Both the position numbers and the translations under genes were made by a program. The notes beneath the pieces are model-generated. The model did no database searches, had not been told where the DNA came from, and saw only the letters and a program-made list of their open reading frames with translations. 61,753 nt of DNA, from assembly GCA_030532515.1 (NCBI GenBank), contig JAUNKY010000010.1, positions 1-61,753 of the forward strand, written 5' to 3'. Positions 60,209 through 61,753 of this stretch are shown piece by piece. The DNA comes from Actinomycetaceae bacterium (GTDB taxonomy: Bacteria > Actinomycetota > Actinomycetes > Actinomycetales > Actinomycetaceae). Each line of letters starts with the position of its first letter. Position 1 is the stretch's first letter.

Positions 60209-60901
60209 ATGGCTGCAGCGCAGCGAAACAAAGCTCAGGACACCTCTGAAGGCCGCGACACTGAACGTCGTGAACGCCGCGGAGGACGTCAGTCTGAACG
60301 TCGCGACAACCGTCGCAACGAAGAAAAGAACCAGTACATCGAACGTGTGGTTACCATTAACCGCGTTTCCAAGGTAGTTAAGGGCGGTCGTCGCTTCAGC
60401 TTCACCGCACTTGTTGTCGTTGGTGACGGTGAAGGTACCGTTGGTGTAGGTTACGGCAAGGCCAAGGAAGTTCCTCAGGCTATTGCAAAGGGCGTAGAAG
60501 AAGCAAAGAAGAGCTTCATCCGCGTTCCAATGATCCGTCGTACCATCACTCACCTGGTACAGGGTGAAGACGCAGCAGGCGTAGTTCTGCTTCGTCCAGC
60601 CGCTCCAGGTACCGGTGTTATCGCCGGTGGTCCGGTCCGCGCCGTTCTGGAATGCGCCGGTGTCCACGACGTACTCTCGAAGTCTCTTGGTTCTTCGAAC
60701 GCAATCAACATTGTCCACGCAACTATTGCCGCTCTGAAGCAGCTGGAACAGCCTGAAGCAGTAGCAGCACGTCGTGGACTTCCACTGGAGCGCGTTGCTC
60801 CAGCTTCCATGCTGCGTGCACGCGCAGAAGGTGAAGCTGAAAAGCGCGCCGAAGCTGAAAAGGCCGAAAACGAAGCGGCAGCGGCAGGAGTGAGCAAGTA
60901 A
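60209..60901 (+). CDS. rpsE: 30S ribosomal protein S5
   Basis: 230 residues. mRNA helicase and fidelity protein. Charged N-terminal extension (about 1-40), then [17 protein letters not shown] and [15 protein letters not shown]; Ala/Glu-rich C-terminal tail. ATG 60209 follows GAAGGA. Overlaps rpmD by one base. Confidence 0.98.
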   Translation: MAAAQRNKAQDTSEGRDTERRERRGGRQSERRDNRRNEEKNQYIERVVTINRVSKVVKGGRRFSFTALVVVGDGEGTVGVGYGKAKEVPQAIAKGVEEAKKSFIRVPMIRRTITHLVQGEDAAGVVLLRPAAPGTGVIAGGPVRAVLECAGVHDVLSKSLGSSNAINIVHATIAALKQLEQPEAVAARRGLPLERVAPASMLRARAEGEAEKRAEAEKAENEAAAAGVSK

Positions 60902-61083
60902 TGGCTAACCTAAAGATTACCCGCGTCCGTTCTGATATCGGTCGCCCACAGGAACAGCGTCGCGCTATGCGAGCACTGGGTCTGCGTAAGATCGGCCAGT
61001 CGGTCGTTCACAAGGACACCCCAACTCTGCGTGGCCAGATCCTGGCTATTCGTCACATGGTTACGGTAGAGGAGGTCAACTGA
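60901..61083 (+). CDS. rpmD: 50S ribosomal protein L30
   Basis: 60 residues. [23 protein letters not shown] is the family core. GAGGAGG near its end serves rplO. Confidence 0.97.
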   Translation: MANLKITRVRSDIGRPQEQRRAMRALGLRKIGQSVVHKDTPTLRGQILAIRHMVTVEEVN

Positions 61084-61085
61084 TA

Positions 61086-61535
61086 ATGGCTGAAGAAATT
61101 CTCCGTCTCCACGATTTGAAGCCAGCCCCAGGTGCTAAGAAAGCCAAGACCCGCGTTGGTCGTGGTGAAGGCTCCAAGGGTAAGACCGCTGGTCGTGGTA
61201 CCAAGGGTACTAAGGCTCGTTACCAGGTTCCAGTAGGCTTTGAAGGTGGCCAGATGCCAATGCACATGCGCCTTCCAAAGCTGCGTGGTTTCAAGAACCC
61301 ATTCCGCGTGGAATACCAGGTTGTAAACCTGGACGCTTTGCAGCGTCTGTTCCCAGAGGGTGGAGACATCACGGTTGAGGACCTAGTAGCAAAGGGTGCT
61401 GTGCGCCCACGTCAGCTGGTTAAGGTTCTGGGTGAAGGTGAAGTTACCGCTAAGTTCAACCTGGTTGTTGACAAGTGGTCTTCCTCCGCAGAAGCAAAGA
61501 TCACCGCTGCTGGCGGTTCTTTGACCGCTCGCTGA
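61086..61535 (+). CDS. rplO: 50S ribosomal protein L15
   Basis: 149 residues. Late assembly protein. [20 protein letters not shown] and [17 protein letters not shown] are characteristic. A terminator follows, so secY, its usual partner, is outside the window and probably transcribed separately. Confidence 0.98.
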   Translation: MAEEILRLHDLKPAPGAKKAKTRVGRGEGSKGKTAGRGTKGTKARYQVPVGFEGGQMPMHMRLPKLRGFKNPFRVEYQVVNLDALQRLFPEGGDITVEDLVAKGAVRPRQLVKVLGEGEVTAKFNLVVDKWSSSAEAKITAAGGSLTAR

Positions 61536-61552
61536 TTCGCGAACAAATAGTG

Positions 61553-61585
61553 AAGGGCTTCCCAACTTCGGTTGGGAAGCCCTTT
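61553..61585 (+). terminator. UUCG-loop terminator of the spc unit
   Basis: 14-bp perfect stem AAGGGCTTCCCAAC / GTTGGGAAGCCCTT closed by a TTCG tetraloop. Its last bases form the first bases of a family B palindrome, so terminator and repeat are fused. Confidence 0.92.
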
Positions 61586-61702
61586 CGCATACGAAACCGA
61601 TTTCCCGTGCGAATTGGGGATGTGGACGTCCTCATTTCGCATACGAAAGCGTTTTCCCGTGCGAATTGAGGGGGCTGGACGTCTTCATTTCGCATATGCG
61701 TT
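61584..61702. repeat. Palindromic repeat family B, two copies and a truncated third
   Basis: Copies at 61584-61613 and 61636-61665 (52-bp period) and a truncated one from 61689 (TTCGCATATGCG). After this only about 50 unassigned bases remain to the window end. Confidence 0.88.
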
Positions 61703-61753
61703 ATTTGCCAAGCTGGTTGTGAGTCGTTCGTATTCTGGTTTGGAGGTTTTTGT

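Overview
The window is actinobacterial chromosome of moderate GC, probably from the family Actinomycetaceae (Actinomyces/Arcanobacterium/Trueperella-like). This is inferred from the gene order rpmG-murB-add-aspC-tRNA-Trp-secE-nusG-rplKA-rplJL-rpoBC-rpsL-rpsG-fusA-tuf-S10-spc, the actinobacterial RpoB/RpoC proteins, a bacterial type I fatty acid synthase, and sortase-anchored LPXTG proteins. Genus and species cannot be read from the sequence alone. Ribosomal and RNA polymerase genes use a strongly biased codon set (GAA, AAG, CGT/CGC, CTG).

Layout. 1-13,100: 3' end of rpmG, a frameshifted MFS transporter, a large LPXTG surface protein, murB, an add/hydrolase pair diverging from a monoglyceride-lipase-like hydrolase, a GNAT enzyme, aspC, tRNA-Trp and secE. 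13,100-34,500: nusG, rplK, rplA, then a second LPXTG protein lying between rplA and rplJ, then rplJ (with an L10-type leader), rplL, rpoB, rpoC, rpsL, rpsG, fusA and tuf. 34,600-40,640: a small membrane protein and the S10 operon (rpsJ to rpsQ). 40,890-56,840: a minus-strand lipid block, tetR // birA-accC-accD-fas-acpS-bioY. 57,250-61,700: the spc operon (rplN to rplO).

How the genes work together. The lipid block is a self-contained fatty-acid unit. BioY imports biotin. BirA attaches it to the biotin carrier domain of the AccC-type subunit. AccC and AccD make malonyl-CoA. The 3081-residue synthase elongates it, AcpS activates the carrier domain, and a TetR-family protein probably regulates the unit. 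The block sits exactly between rpsQ and rplN, which are adjacent in most bacteria, so it splits S10 from spc.

Most unusual signals. (1) The word CGAGGGCG, usually preceded by a T-rich tract and followed by C or G, occurs at least 19 times on both strands (about 2 expected), often as inverted pairs, and five times inside fas; it resembles an uptake-type or dispersed signal sequence. (2) Three unrelated families of intergenic palindromes occur as short arrays with fixed period (52, 62 and 31/77 bp), nearly all just downstream of terminators of translation and transcription genes. (3) Both LPXTG genes have leaders that can fold over their Shine-Dalgarno sequences. One contains a perfect 716-bp internal duplication with foreign codon usage, and the other is flanked by 13-bp direct repeats.
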